Assembly: GCF_002906655.1 (NCBI RefSeq)
Contig: NZ_CP025794.1
Location: forward strand, 1,116,001 to 1,180,000
Direction: 5' to 3'
Source of the DNA: Vibrio hyugaensis
Lineage (GTDB): Bacteria; Pseudomonadota; Gammaproteobacteria; Enterobacterales; Vibrionaceae
Length of the DNA stretch: 64,000 nucleotides
Within the stretch, counting starts at the first letter, position 1, and each line of letters begins with the position of its first letter. A program made the translations under genes and the position numbers. The notes under the pieces were generated by a model. It made no database searches. It worked only from the letters and a program-made list of their open reading frames with translations, and was not told where the DNA came from. This document shows positions 27,186 through 36,668 of this stretch, one piece after another.

Positions 27186-29687
27186 TTACATCCAACCTGA
27201 ACCACCACACTTCCAACAACCACCATTAATACCACCATCACCACGGCAATTACTACAAGTGGTGAAGCCCGTTTTGTAAGAGCTTTGTGGTTCTGTTTTT
27301 TTAACCGTTCCAAATCTTACGCCTGCTACAGACAAAGATGATCCAGCCTTCAATTTAGGTTGATGAGTTTTCTTTGATTTAGGTGTTGGCACTTTTTCAG
27401 TTATCGTGGATGTAACTCCCCGATGCTCATCAAAACAAGCAAGCCATTTCTTAGCCTCTGATTTTGATGTCAAAGTAGCAATGACCTTTGCTCTGCTACT
27501 AACAACCCAACTACCTTGTTTTTCGTAAAGGTATAGCTTTTTAACTCCCTGTAAGCCTTGGGGTATATTAGAAAAATCGAACAAACAAGAAGAAGACTTC
27601 GTACGAGGCATCAATTCCTTAGCTAAACGAAGCTTCTTTTGGTGTAATTCAGTGACAAAAATTGACACTTGTTCAGAAGCAAGTTCAATCGATAGTTTTT
27701 TAGAAAAACTGTCACCTAGATTCTCTAGTAACTGATTTGGTTTAGAGTTGGTATGGAGGTACATCGCTCTATGATTTGGGCATAAAATTAAATCACTATA
27801 AGGACTGGAGTTAATTGATTTAGTGACAGGTATTTCTTCCCAGAAGTACTCACCGCTTTCAAGCTTGAACGGCAAAGCAGATTGGCAGATTTGACAACAT
27901 AATTCGTTAGCTTTGTTAGTATACTGCTCTATCAAAAAATCTCGCGATGACTGGTACCGTTTTTCTTTAGCCACAAGCTCTGTATCTGGTTCATCAATAT
28001 TCCCTGAACGAGGCCAAACCCATACATATTTGTGCTCTAAATAATACTGTTCTTTCAACCACGCAAGGTCACTTTCCCAATCTCGAATCGCTTGATTCAT
28101 ATTCGCTTGAGTCTTACGTTTTGCTCCCTTCGTCAGAGACGCCAACGTCTCAGCCATTTTCTTCAAGCGTTCAGAAGACGATGGTTCCCCCCATTCATTC
28201 ATATAAGAACGGCTATCAACATAAGGAAGTGTCTGCATGTAGACATTCTTGAGAATGGAGCGGCGCTCTGTTTGTGGTAGCCCTTGAGCTCCCACTGTAT
28301 AACCGACGGCCTTGAGAACACCGATTTGAGGCCACTGTACTTCGGGAAGTGAACCGTCAGCTTCAAATGCTATTGTCGACGGCCATCGGAACGACTTTCC
28401 AATAAGTTCAGTTCGAACTTTCAACTCACTTTCAGCTGAATGATGTGCAACATTTTCATCAGAGCCAGTCCTTTCGCTCAGCTTCTCTTGTTCTTTATCT
28501 TCTTCCGAACTGCTTTCAATAGCAAACTCTTGTCGAGTAGACAATTCAAATTCACAACTAGGCCCACCATCACTGTGCCAAAGCACATCACTCTCTTTAT
28601 GGGCTGTATTATTTTCATGTTTTTTTTCAGGTGGTTGGTGGTCTGCCGAAATGTGAGGCCGCTCTTCTAGTAGCTGCTCAAAGATTGTTGGCTGTACTAA
28701 ACCAAATTTTAGAGGCTCTTTAGTCTTCACGAACCCCAAACGATAGCGGAGTTCAATAATCAGGTTGGCTTTTTCTATAGCTGATAAATTATCCCAACCA
28801 AACTGCGAGTGCAGTAGTGATGGGGTAGATACAAACGAAAAACGTTTCTTTTTTATTTGATTAGGTACTTTAATTTTCTGCTTAAGCGGGTTCCTTTTAA
28901 CTTGAACAGACCACATAAAGTTAATCACTTTCTCTAAAGCAATTTTTTGCTCTTTTTCGCCTGTGTAGTTGCTTTTATACGTAAATAGATTAAAAGCCCG
29001 TGTTAGCACTTCTAGCTTTTGCGAAGAGCTATTGCCGGAGATAAATATAAAATTAGATGAACATCCTATTTGTTGGAGTTGTAACTGCTCACCTTCTTCC
29101 GTCGAGAGCCAATCACAGCTCACACCGTATTTCATCAAATCTGAAACAAGTTCAGGGTTAATCGGTGTTTTTGAGTCTATTTTTGGGGTGCTACTTTCCG
29201 CTTTTATAACGCTACTCGGAAGGCGATCTACCAAGTCCATTTTGGATCTAGCATCAATGTTTTGCTGAGTTTTTCTTTTTACCTCACTCCACGACGGAGC
29301 ATTTGACCAACTGTCTTTGTTTGATTTTGAGATAGAAGGAGTTAGAGCTCTGCCAGTCGTATTCGATGGTTTTAGCTTCGCTTTAACAACCGCATCTTGC
29401 TTTTTCTTAGCTTTCTTTTCTTTTCTTAGAGCACTCTTAGACTTCAGCTTTGCTTCAGTTTTAGGAGTAGGTCGTTGAGCCTTGGTTGACTCGTTTGATC
29501 TTTTCAACCCTTTCCATAGCAGCTCCAACTGAATTTCTTTTATTCCGTCATCTGAGCTAGCATTTTGAGTGATTTCTTTAACCCGTTGAATAGTCTTATT
29601 TTCAATATGCTTGTCAGCATAATCGTAACGAGAAAAATCGTAGACAAATTGATTTATATTACGGCTTGGATTACTCAACTTATTCAT
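27186..29687 (-). CDS. Large HNH-like protein with C-terminal zinc-finger, unknown function
   Basis: The 833-aa protein is not recognised as a whole. Visible parts are a Lys-rich linker near residues 70-130 (KSALRKEKKAKKKQ) and an HNH-like metal site near residue 635 (LCCQICQSALPFKLESG ... LILCPNHRAMYLH). A DnaJ-like CxxCxGxG pair lies at the extreme C-terminus (CSNCRGDGG ... CWKCGGSGW). The LPFKL and LCPNH pattern resembles HNH-like modules I recall in large defence-associated proteins. It lies downstream of the McrC-like gene with a 404-bp gap. A nucleic-acid-targeting role is inferred. Confidence 0.6.
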   Translation of the reverse strand: MNKLSNPSRNINQFVYDFSRYDYADKHIENKTIQRVKEITQNASSDDGIKEIQLELLWKGLKRSNESTKAQRPTPKTEAKLKSKSALRKEKKAKKKQDAVVKAKLKPSNTTGRALTPSISKSNKDSWSNAPSWSEVKRKTQQNIDARSKMDLVDRLPSSVIKAESSTPKIDSKTPINPELVSDLMKYGVSCDWLSTEEGEQLQLQQIGCSSNFIFISGNSSSQKLEVLTRAFNLFTYKSNYTGEKEQKIALEKVINFMWSVQVKRNPLKQKIKVPNQIKKKRFSFVSTPSLLHSQFGWDNLSAIEKANLIIELRYRLGFVKTKEPLKFGLVQPTIFEQLLEERPHISADHQPPEKKHENNTAHKESDVLWHSDGGPSCEFELSTRQEFAIESSSEEDKEQEKLSERTGSDENVAHHSAESELKVRTELIGKSFRWPSTIAFEADGSLPEVQWPQIGVLKAVGYTVGAQGLPQTERRSILKNVYMQTLPYVDSRSYMNEWGEPSSSERLKKMAETLASLTKGAKRKTQANMNQAIRDWESDLAWLKEQYYLEHKYVWVWPRSGNIDEPDTELVAKEKRYQSSRDFLIEQYTNKANELCCQICQSALPFKLESGEYFWEEIPVTKSINSSPYSDLILCPNHRAMYLHTNSKPNQLLENLGDSFSKKLSIELASEQVSIFVTELHQKKLRLAKELMPRTKSSSCLFDFSNIPQGLQGVKKLYLYEKQGSWVVSSRAKVIATLTSKSEAKKWLACFDEHRGVTSTITEKVPTPKSKKTHQPKLKAGSSLSVAGVRFGTVKKTEPQSSYKTGFTTCSNCRGDGGINGGCWKCGGSGWM

Positions 29688-30091
29688 GGAAAGACCTGTT
29701 GTGATGACTTTAGTGTAGATTAATTGGCTTGTTGAAAAGTACTTACCATTTCGTGCCGATTACCATTCACAATAAAGAGCTAGAAGTTGACAATTGCATT
29801 ATCAGACACAGCCTACACATACAGCATAACGAATGGTAATAGTATTCGATTATACTCTTAGGTTTGTGATACATCCTTGATATGACAGCGGAATTAGTGA
29901 GTATTGCCAGTTAAAATTTTCTAGCAAAATCAGAAAGGCCCCTTTTAAGCTTTGAGCAACAACTAATCCCGTCGAGTCACAATAAAAACATTTTATTTTA
30001 CTCACTCGATTAGTTTGAAAAATCCCCCACATCCCATTGATTCAAGATAGCGAGGGTTTTAGACGATGCAACAATGCTGTACGGCTGGTTG
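29688..30091. other. Gap between the McrC-like and HNH-like genes
   Basis: About 400 bp without a convincing gene. A 60-codon frame at 29850-30032 has no ribosome-binding site and no recognisable content. A weak stem-loop near 30014-30062 (minus-strand AAAACCCTC and GGGGGATTTT arms) may terminate the McrC-like transcript. The promoter of the HNH-like gene presumably lies near 29700-29850. Confidence 0.45.
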
Positions 30092-32674
30092 TTACACTAA
30101 GCTTTCGCAAGAAGGGCACTTTATATTTAGTGGCTCCATAGCCATTTGAGAGTGATAAGACCAATAATCTCCGTTTTTAACCAGCCTGGTGTCACACGAA
30201 TGGCAGTGGTTATATACCGTAAAGTGTTTACACGTATCACACTCGTACCATGCTGAACGAGAATTACTCGTTGTCTTGACTTTCTTTGTTAATTCATGAG
30301 AGCCACACGAAATACAAAAGTTCACAGACTCAACATCATCAGGGCGTCCAGCTAAAGCATTGTCTTCAATGCCATACTGAAGAAACATACCTATCATCCT
30401 TTGGATTTCATCTAAATAGCGAAGCCTTAATACAGGGTTAGCACAAACAGCTCCATATCGATGGTATAAATGGCGAGGCGTCTTATCCCAATCAAACATT
30501 GACAACTCACCAAGATAGCTCACTTCACCCCAGTCTTGAGGAGACACTATGTCGCTGATCGCACCTTTGGTTGGGTGAAGTATGAAAACTGCATTTTTAT
30601 CACCTTCGCTGTAGTCTTTTTTGTGGTAAAGGTTATGCACAATCCCTGATATTCCACCGTTAATATTAATAATGTCATCAGAATAAAATTTGGCGTCCAT
30701 CACCAAACGTCTGTTTTTAGTGATACCATCTTTAGTCTCAAAGTCCACATCCATGACGAAATCAGGAGTTCGACCATTATCCAGTAAAGGTTCATACCTT
30801 AGCAGAACCTTTCGTTTCAATGGCTCATGATTGAAACTCAGCGGCTTACTATGTTTGTGTTTCAAAACAATATGCAGCAACCTCCGTTTCCACTCATCAT
30901 CAGGCTGATAATGGTAGTTTTGGACCAGCACCTTGATAATTTGCAGTAGACACCATCGTTCATAAAGAAGTGGCATGTTCACTAAACCAATCTCTTCCAC
31001 TTTTTCAAGTGATAGCAATAAATCTTCATCTGTTAAGTTGGTTAGTTCACGTATCTTTTTATAACCTGAGTGCATCGCTTGATAATCAGGATTTTGCACG
31101 AAAGTCATTGAATTAGGGAACGTTGTTGACGGTTTAACGCCCATTTTTTCGAGTTTTCTTATGACTGATTTAAACTTCGCAAGTTTGGGAGCTAACTGCT
31201 CATATACACGCTCAACTTTTGCCCTATTTTGCTGAAAATAAGCAAGTTGAATTTGAACTGATCGCTTTTCTCTTTCCTGCTCAGCTAACTCTTTGGGTGT
31301 TAGCGCCTTGAGCCAGTCTTGTTTATGCAGCTCTAAAGCTTTCTTACGTTCTTCTGTAAATTTTTCACGCCTTTTGCTTAATTCTTCACCGCCAACGACT
31401 TTTACACTCGATAATTGGTTAAGAGTATAAAAGTACTTACTTCCGTAATTTGATGGCTCATACATATCTGTATAAACCTCATACTCGAGACCTTTCTCAA
31501 ACAGCTCTGCATATGAGCTATCTGCAAACTTTATAAATACTTGCTGCACCGTACCATCAGAGCTAAACCACTGTGCTCTACTATCAACCCTAATGCTCAA
31601 AAAGTAAGTATTAGGGTAGTATTTAGAAGCCGCACCAATCTTAATTAACCATTTGTTGGCGTATTTGACAGGACAAGTGCTCTGTATTTTTTTACTCGAA
31701 AGCTTAGTCTGTAACTGCGAATTTAGATATTCTAAATCATAGGTTTTCTTGATTTGTTCAAGGTGTTTTCTGACCAAATCCTTATTAATCGATTTTTCGC
31801 CACTAAAGTCGTTGAGCCTTGAGGTGAGCTTCATCGTCATGCCTTCAAAACGACTAACCTTGCTCTGAGAAATCGTTACCAATTGCTTCAATATGCTATA
31901 GAGTCTCTGAAGAACAAACAAAACATAACGATTTTCAGGAATATTAAAACTTGGTGTCGTCGCCCTGCTTGTCAGCTCTTTACTGAATCCTTTCGTCGCC
32001 AACTCCATAAAAGTGCGATTAACAGGTTTCACCAATTTTCTTGGCTTCAAAGCCTGTACTTCTCGGAGCTCAGATTTAGTCTTCTTTGTTATATTCTCCG
32101 CGTGCGACAGTAGATTAGATACCAACTTAAGAGTTTCTTCATCAACGCCGCCCTCTTCGACTCTTTTTGCCTTTGCAGTAACATAGCTTTGCTCATCTAG
32201 GATAAGCTCCCACAGATCACTTTTAAAGTCGGATAAATACCGATTTAATTGTTCTGCAGTAAATTCAGAGGAGCCAATATGAATCGTGCAGCTTTGACCA
32301 CCCAGACCAACTTTGACGGAACCTGCAGTCCTGTGGAGCGTTCTAGTCCACTGCTTGACCTCTGACTTCCAACTTATTGCTTCTATCCACCAAGTCTTTC
32401 CTGAATCTTTATCTTTGATCTTCTTAAGTTGAACCCGAGTGCCATCCGCTTTTTCAAAATGCGGGACTTTGGTGCAATCGTCTAAATACCGAAACGCTAT
32501 CTGGCCTAACCTTATCCCCTCAGCTTTGGGATATATGGTCGTCGTACAGGTATAGCTTTTCTGGGCGTCATCATAATTAATTGGTAGCGGTAGATAGGAT
32601 TCAACAACCTTCAAAACCGTGTTTTTATCATGCCACTGAACATCAATATACTTGATTTCAAACTTTGGAAGCAT
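30092..32674 (-). CDS. McrC-like (DUF2357) PD-(D/E)XK nuclease with C-terminal zinc ribbon
   Basis: The 860-aa protein has an N-terminal DUF2357-like region and a long charged coiled-coil stretch (about residues 430-500). The nuclease core is PLLDNGRTPDFVMDVDF ... RRLVMDAKFYSDD near residues 630-665; D and DAK give the catalytic set. A C-terminal zinc-ribbon pair ends it (CISCGSHEL, YECDTCKHF, CHSCDTRL, KCPSCESL). It starts 2 bp after the McrB-like gene stop. Such pairs act as NTP-driven, modification- or RNA-sensing restriction systems. The ligand here is unknown. Confidence 0.75.
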   Translation of the reverse strand: MLPKFEIKYIDVQWHDKNTVLKVVESYLPLPINYDDAQKSYTCTTTIYPKAEGIRLGQIAFRYLDDCTKVPHFEKADGTRVQLKKIKDKDSGKTWWIEAISWKSEVKQWTRTLHRTAGSVKVGLGGQSCTIHIGSSEFTAEQLNRYLSDFKSDLWELILDEQSYVTAKAKRVEEGGVDEETLKLVSNLLSHAENITKKTKSELREVQALKPRKLVKPVNRTFMELATKGFSKELTSRATTPSFNIPENRYVLFVLQRLYSILKQLVTISQSKVSRFEGMTMKLTSRLNDFSGEKSINKDLVRKHLEQIKKTYDLEYLNSQLQTKLSSKKIQSTCPVKYANKWLIKIGAASKYYPNTYFLSIRVDSRAQWFSSDGTVQQVFIKFADSSYAELFEKGLEYEVYTDMYEPSNYGSKYFYTLNQLSSVKVVGGEELSKRREKFTEERKKALELHKQDWLKALTPKELAEQEREKRSVQIQLAYFQQNRAKVERVYEQLAPKLAKFKSVIRKLEKMGVKPSTTFPNSMTFVQNPDYQAMHSGYKKIRELTNLTDEDLLLSLEKVEEIGLVNMPLLYERWCLLQIIKVLVQNYHYQPDDEWKRRLLHIVLKHKHSKPLSFNHEPLKRKVLLRYEPLLDNGRTPDFVMDVDFETKDGITKNRRLVMDAKFYSDDIININGGISGIVHNLYHKKDYSEGDKNAVFILHPTKGAISDIVSPQDWGEVSYLGELSMFDWDKTPRHLYHRYGAVCANPVLRLRYLDEIQRMIGMFLQYGIEDNALAGRPDDVESVNFCISCGSHELTKKVKTTSNSRSAWYECDTCKHFTVYNHCHSCDTRLVKNGDYWSYHSQMAMEPLNIKCPSCESLV

Positions 32675-32676
32675 CG

Positions 32677-34884
32677 TTAAGCCCAGTAGTTCACAACACC
32701 ATCATTCGCTTTAGCATTCTCAATGATAGAACGCAGCGCTGCTACGCATGAGAACTCTTCGGCTATTGACTCATAGCTTGGAACCACTTCTACTAACTTA
32801 TCCAATAACACCTTTTCGATTAGATCGATTTTTTGAGTATCACCCGATAGTTTATTGCCATCAAAAGTAAACTTAGGGAGGACTTTATGAATAATGAAGT
32901 TATTAATGGCTTGTTCTGTGTTGTCGTTCACGTCCGAAAATAGGTCTAAATAGTTAAGACCTTGGCGAATCGTTCGCATACCAAACTCTACACCTAATCG
33001 GTCGAAAAACTGTTCATTCAGTTCGACAAAGAGTTGGCAAAAATCATTATTGCGGTCAAATTTAGGGTAAGAAGCCCTTTGTCCTAACGCCTCAACATCC
33101 ATGAACAAAGGTTTAGATACATCATCAAGATCATAGCCTTCAATTTCTTCAAAAATCTTATTCCAGTCAGTCAGTAATGGGCTTTTAAACTTCATGATAT
33201 GGGTTCGATCTAGTATTTTAGGTGATAGGTAATGCGTGGTTTCGTCGATGTTGATAGCACCAATAATTCTTACGTTCGCTGGAATCGTGATCGACGAAGG
33301 CGTGCCGAGAACACCTGCCAACATACGTCTGATGTCACCGTGGTATTTGATCAGAGAGTCTTTTTCGCTAAACCCAAATGCGCGTTTCATTTCAGTATTA
33401 ACGGCTTCATCTTGCATTAGCTTAACGAAGTCCACTACACCATCTTGATCATATTTAGCTTTAGCGTCCGAAATGATAGATACCACTGCTTTTAACTCAG
33501 ACAAAACGTGTGCGGATTCATCATCGGAGTAAAGCTGTATTGTAGGAGTATTATCTCTGTCTTCCAGTTTTGATAAGAAGTCAGCAAAATAGTACTCCAC
33601 CCGAGCCAAGTTCATTTCATCCAAGCAGATAAAGTATGGTACTTCCGAGTTTTGCTGAGCTTCAATGAGTGCTTCTAAAAAAGGCGTAGCTAAGTATTTT
33701 TTTTCAAGCGGATTGTAGTAACCCAGTAAGTCTTCTGAGCTAGTCCAGTTAGGCTTCACTGGAATGATCTTGGATACGCCACCTACCGCTTTTGCAAATG
33801 ATTGTACGAGGTTAGTTTTTCCAGAGCCTGAATCACCTGCCAGTATAACTAAATCATTTGAGCGGATAAGTGTCAGATAATTCTCGATGATATGACGAGG
33901 GTAAAGAATGTCCTGCTCTTTCAGATAAGATTGGATATAGGAAACCGCCTTGCCATAATCTCGTCCAAGAACATCACCAAAGCTTACCATTTCAGCAGTG
34001 TCTCGCTCTTTAGCTGAGTTAACGATAAAGCTGTCAAAGTCCTCTTCATCAATAAACTCAAAGGTCTTTAGGAACACCGCTTTTTCTTCGATAAATTTAG
34101 TGAGCTTATCTATTTTTTTCGCCATGGTTTCCTCTACTTTTCGATACTGTTCCACCACCATTTCCAACTCAGCTTTACTCTCAGCAATGCTTTCGCTAAC
34201 TCTTTCTTTTTCTTGACTTAGTTGTTCATTTTCGACGTTAAGTTGTTTAAGAGCTTCTTCAAGTTCAGTGACCTTTTTTTGACTCAATTCTTTCGACTCA
34301 TCTAGCTTTTGAATCTCTTGGTGGGTTTTGGTCTTTGTGGTTTGCAATAGCTGCTTTAAAGCACCTGTTTCTGACTCGATTTGATCTTTCAAACTCTTGA
34401 TTTCATGTTGATATACAACCGAGCGTATGAGTGTACTTTCTGAATCAGCAACAATGTTCTTGCGCTCAGACTCAGACAAAACGCTTGTTAAGTCAGTTAA
34501 ACGCTCGACTGTATTTTCATCTACTGAAAGAAGAAATGGATTGTTTTTGATTACCCTTTGCCTTGGGGAAGCTAAAACTAGCTGGCACGCTACCATGACC
34601 TTTTTGTCATTTCCCAAGAAGGCTTTGGCCATCGCAGGGTTTAAAAAAACACCGGATTGCAATTCATTTGAACCCGACAATGGGTACTCTATTCTTTGAT
34701 TGCCTTGAAGTGTTTTTGCATTACGAAGCCCGGCCCAAGAACCCATATCATTAATGTTTAGCTCACCCCACACATCAATCTTACGGTCGGTTATTCCCCA
34801 ACTTTCATAGAGCTTTTGATATAACTCATCATCCGTTAAATCCTTAACAACGCCGATACTATATACAGTATTCACATCAACCAC
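32677..34884 (-). CDS. McrB-like AAA+ NTPase with coiled coil
   Basis: The 735-aa protein begins with a GTG at 34884, 2 nt after hsdS. A glutamate/lysine-rich coiled coil occupies about residues 165-275. The AAA core follows: Walker A VILAGDSGSGKTNLVQSF, and the family-specific Walker B segment CLDEMNLARVEYYFADFLSKLEDR. The DEMNLARVEYYF signature marks McrB/MrcB relatives. With the downstream McrC-like nuclease it forms a coiled-coil type McrBC pair, resembling the CoCoNuT group in layout (inference). Confidence 0.78.
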   Translation of the reverse strand: MVDVNTVYSIGVVKDLTDDELYQKLYESWGITDRKIDVWGELNINDMGSWAGLRNAKTLQGNQRIEYPLSGSNELQSGVFLNPAMAKAFLGNDKKVMVACQLVLASPRQRVIKNNPFLLSVDENTVERLTDLTSVLSESERKNIVADSESTLIRSVVYQHEIKSLKDQIESETGALKQLLQTTKTKTHQEIQKLDESKELSQKKVTELEEALKQLNVENEQLSQEKERVSESIAESKAELEMVVEQYRKVEETMAKKIDKLTKFIEEKAVFLKTFEFIDEEDFDSFIVNSAKERDTAEMVSFGDVLGRDYGKAVSYIQSYLKEQDILYPRHIIENYLTLIRSNDLVILAGDSGSGKTNLVQSFAKAVGGVSKIIPVKPNWTSSEDLLGYYNPLEKKYLATPFLEALIEAQQNSEVPYFICLDEMNLARVEYYFADFLSKLEDRDNTPTIQLYSDDESAHVLSELKAVVSIISDAKAKYDQDGVVDFVKLMQDEAVNTEMKRAFGFSEKDSLIKYHGDIRRMLAGVLGTPSSITIPANVRIIGAINIDETTHYLSPKILDRTHIMKFKSPLLTDWNKIFEEIEGYDLDDVSKPLFMDVEALGQRASYPKFDRNNDFCQLFVELNEQFFDRLGVEFGMRTIRQGLNYLDLFSDVNDNTEQAINNFIIHKVLPKFTFDGNKLSGDTQKIDLIEKVLLDKLVEVVPSYESIAEEFSCVAALRSIIENAKANDGVVNYWA

Positions 34885-34886
34885 GA

Positions 34887-36668
34887 TTACACCGCCTGCT
34901 CAACAATAGCGTCAGTGAGGTGAAGTTGAGTTGTTTGAGAGTCTTTTAAGCGAACTTTAAGGGCATCGCACACGGAAAACAGCTCATCAACTTTTGTTAT
35001 AATTCGATTTTGTTCCTCTAAAGGAGGAAGAGGGGTCGGATAGCCTTTGATAACATTAACGTTGACCCTTGGAGCTGCTCCACCAGTTGTATTATGTCGA
35101 GCTATTTCATTAACCAGAGGAGAATTTAGAACCAGTTCCAGAAACCTTGAAGTAATTAACCGTGAAGGACGAATAACTATCATTCTTTGTCCCAAGCAAA
35201 GTTCAACACCTGAAGGTACTCTGCACGCAACACCAAGTATTCCCCCTTCACGGCTATATAAAACATCATCACTTTCGGGTTTAAGTCTTTCTATTCTCTT
35301 CAGATATGTATCAGAGCTAACGTAACGGCTGGTAGATAAATCTAATGAGAATGGCGCCATTTGTGTAGTCCTAACACAAATTTCACCATTATCCGTCCAT
35401 TTAGGCGTTGAGTGCGGACAATCAACAACCGCTAATACGATTTCTGCTAATGGATGAACAGTCCAGTTGCTTGGAAGTGCAAGTTTCTCTGAAAAGAATT
35501 CGAATGTATTTAGGTCAACTTTCCCAGTGTTCTTAGCTAAAGATGATATTGTCCTCTGCTTTTTAACAACAGTAACTAAATCATTTGGTTGCAGCTCATC
35601 GTTTGGATCTTGTGGGACAAGCTTACCCATTACCGCCAGTTGCAAGATGGTTTGTTTCAGTTGGTCGATGCTCTCTTCTGTAGTGAACAGGGTATCGAAG
35701 TGCTCCGCAACCATTTGCCAGTTTTGCATTAACTCTTCAGCGTTTGCAGAGTTGGTGAGCGTGTCTAACAGCGTTGTCACCAACACTTGATGTGCCGCAA
35801 TGCTGGCTTCGGTTTGTTGCTCTAGTTGGTCGCAGAGTGTCATTAGTTCATCGACTTTTGCGACAATGCGGTGTTGATGAGTCATTGGGGGGACAATTGT
35901 AACTAACTCACTTAAATCACCTAAAGACACATTTGGCATTGCACCACCTCTAGCTTTATCCCTTGTTTTTTTTGAAACAAAAGATCCAAGCTGAAGTAGT
36001 AAAAACTTCGGTGTAAAAACGGTTGAAGTGCCTTTAATAATAGCTAAAGCTTGATTGGTATTTGCTGGCAAATCAGACTTTTTAACTAAACATGTTTTCC
36101 CAATAGTACCTGCAATCGAGAAAAGAATATCCCCTTCATCTAAGCTAGATCGGGCTAATGCATCATTAGTTTCATATGAGATATATTGGCTAATCGCACT
36201 ATTAGTGATGCTTTCTCTATCAATATTTTCAACTTTTACAAAGTTTACCCCTGACGAAGTAAAGTCATAACCTACAGATGTAGGCGTAGTACCTTTTGTA
36301 ATAACATAGGATAGGTTCGCTAGTTGAGAAAACGCCCACCCATCGGGCAATTCAAATGGACAATCTTCTTTCGTCAAAGATGGTAACTTCTTCAGTTTCT
36401 TAATCTTCTTATCTTTCACCAACTGCGCTTTCTCGTTCGCAATTCGTTCTAGTAAAACAGAAGCAGGGTCATCCGTTGGATCTTGTGGTACTAGCTTACC
36501 GCGCACCGCCAATTCTAAAATCAGCTCACGCAGTTTCTTAACGCCATACAGCTCTAGCTTTTTGCTGCTGCCACGCCCTGTGGTTGCTTTGGTTTTTACT
36601 GTTGAAGTCCAAGTATCGATATTGTCTGTAATCAATTGATTGATAGGTGCTTGGTCAAGGCTCATCAT
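34887..36668 (-). CDS. hsdS: Type I restriction-modification specificity subunit HsdS
   Basis: The 593-aa protein has two target-recognition domains (one ending near TPLPPLEEQNRI, the other near VPPMTHQHRI), each followed by a conserved helical spacer (AKVDELMTLCDQLEQQ and TKVDELFSVCDALKVRL). It is therefore a complete two-half specificity subunit recognising a bipartite site. It overlaps hsdM by 4 bp (ATGA-type). Recognition sequence cannot be predicted. Confidence 0.93.
   Translation of the reverse strand: MMSLDQAPINQLITDNIDTWTSTVKTKATTGRGSSKKLELYGVKKLRELILELAVRGKLVPQDPTDDPASVLLERIANEKAQLVKDKKIKKLKKLPSLTKEDCPFELPDGWAFSQLANLSYVITKGTTPTSVGYDFTSSGVNFVKVENIDRESITNSAISQYISYETNDALARSSLDEGDILFSIAGTIGKTCLVKKSDLPANTNQALAIIKGTSTVFTPKFLLLQLGSFVSKKTRDKARGGAMPNVSLGDLSELVTIVPPMTHQHRIVAKVDELMTLCDQLEQQTEASIAAHQVLVTTLLDTLTNSANAEELMQNWQMVAEHFDTLFTTEESIDQLKQTILQLAVMGKLVPQDPNDELQPNDLVTVVKKQRTISSLAKNTGKVDLNTFEFFSEKLALPSNWTVHPLAEIVLAVVDCPHSTPKWTDNGEICVRTTQMAPFSLDLSTSRYVSSDTYLKRIERLKPESDDVLYSREGGILGVACRVPSGVELCLGQRMIVIRPSRLITSRFLELVLNSPLVNEIARHNTTGGAAPRVNVNVIKGYPTPLPPLEEQNRIITKVDELFSVCDALKVRLKDSQTTQLHLTDAIVEQAV

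Noticed and set aside
29850..30032. 60-codon frame between the McrC-like and HNH-like genes
   Set aside because: No ribosome-binding site, no recognisable domain, and it overlaps a region of stem-loop and promoter character.
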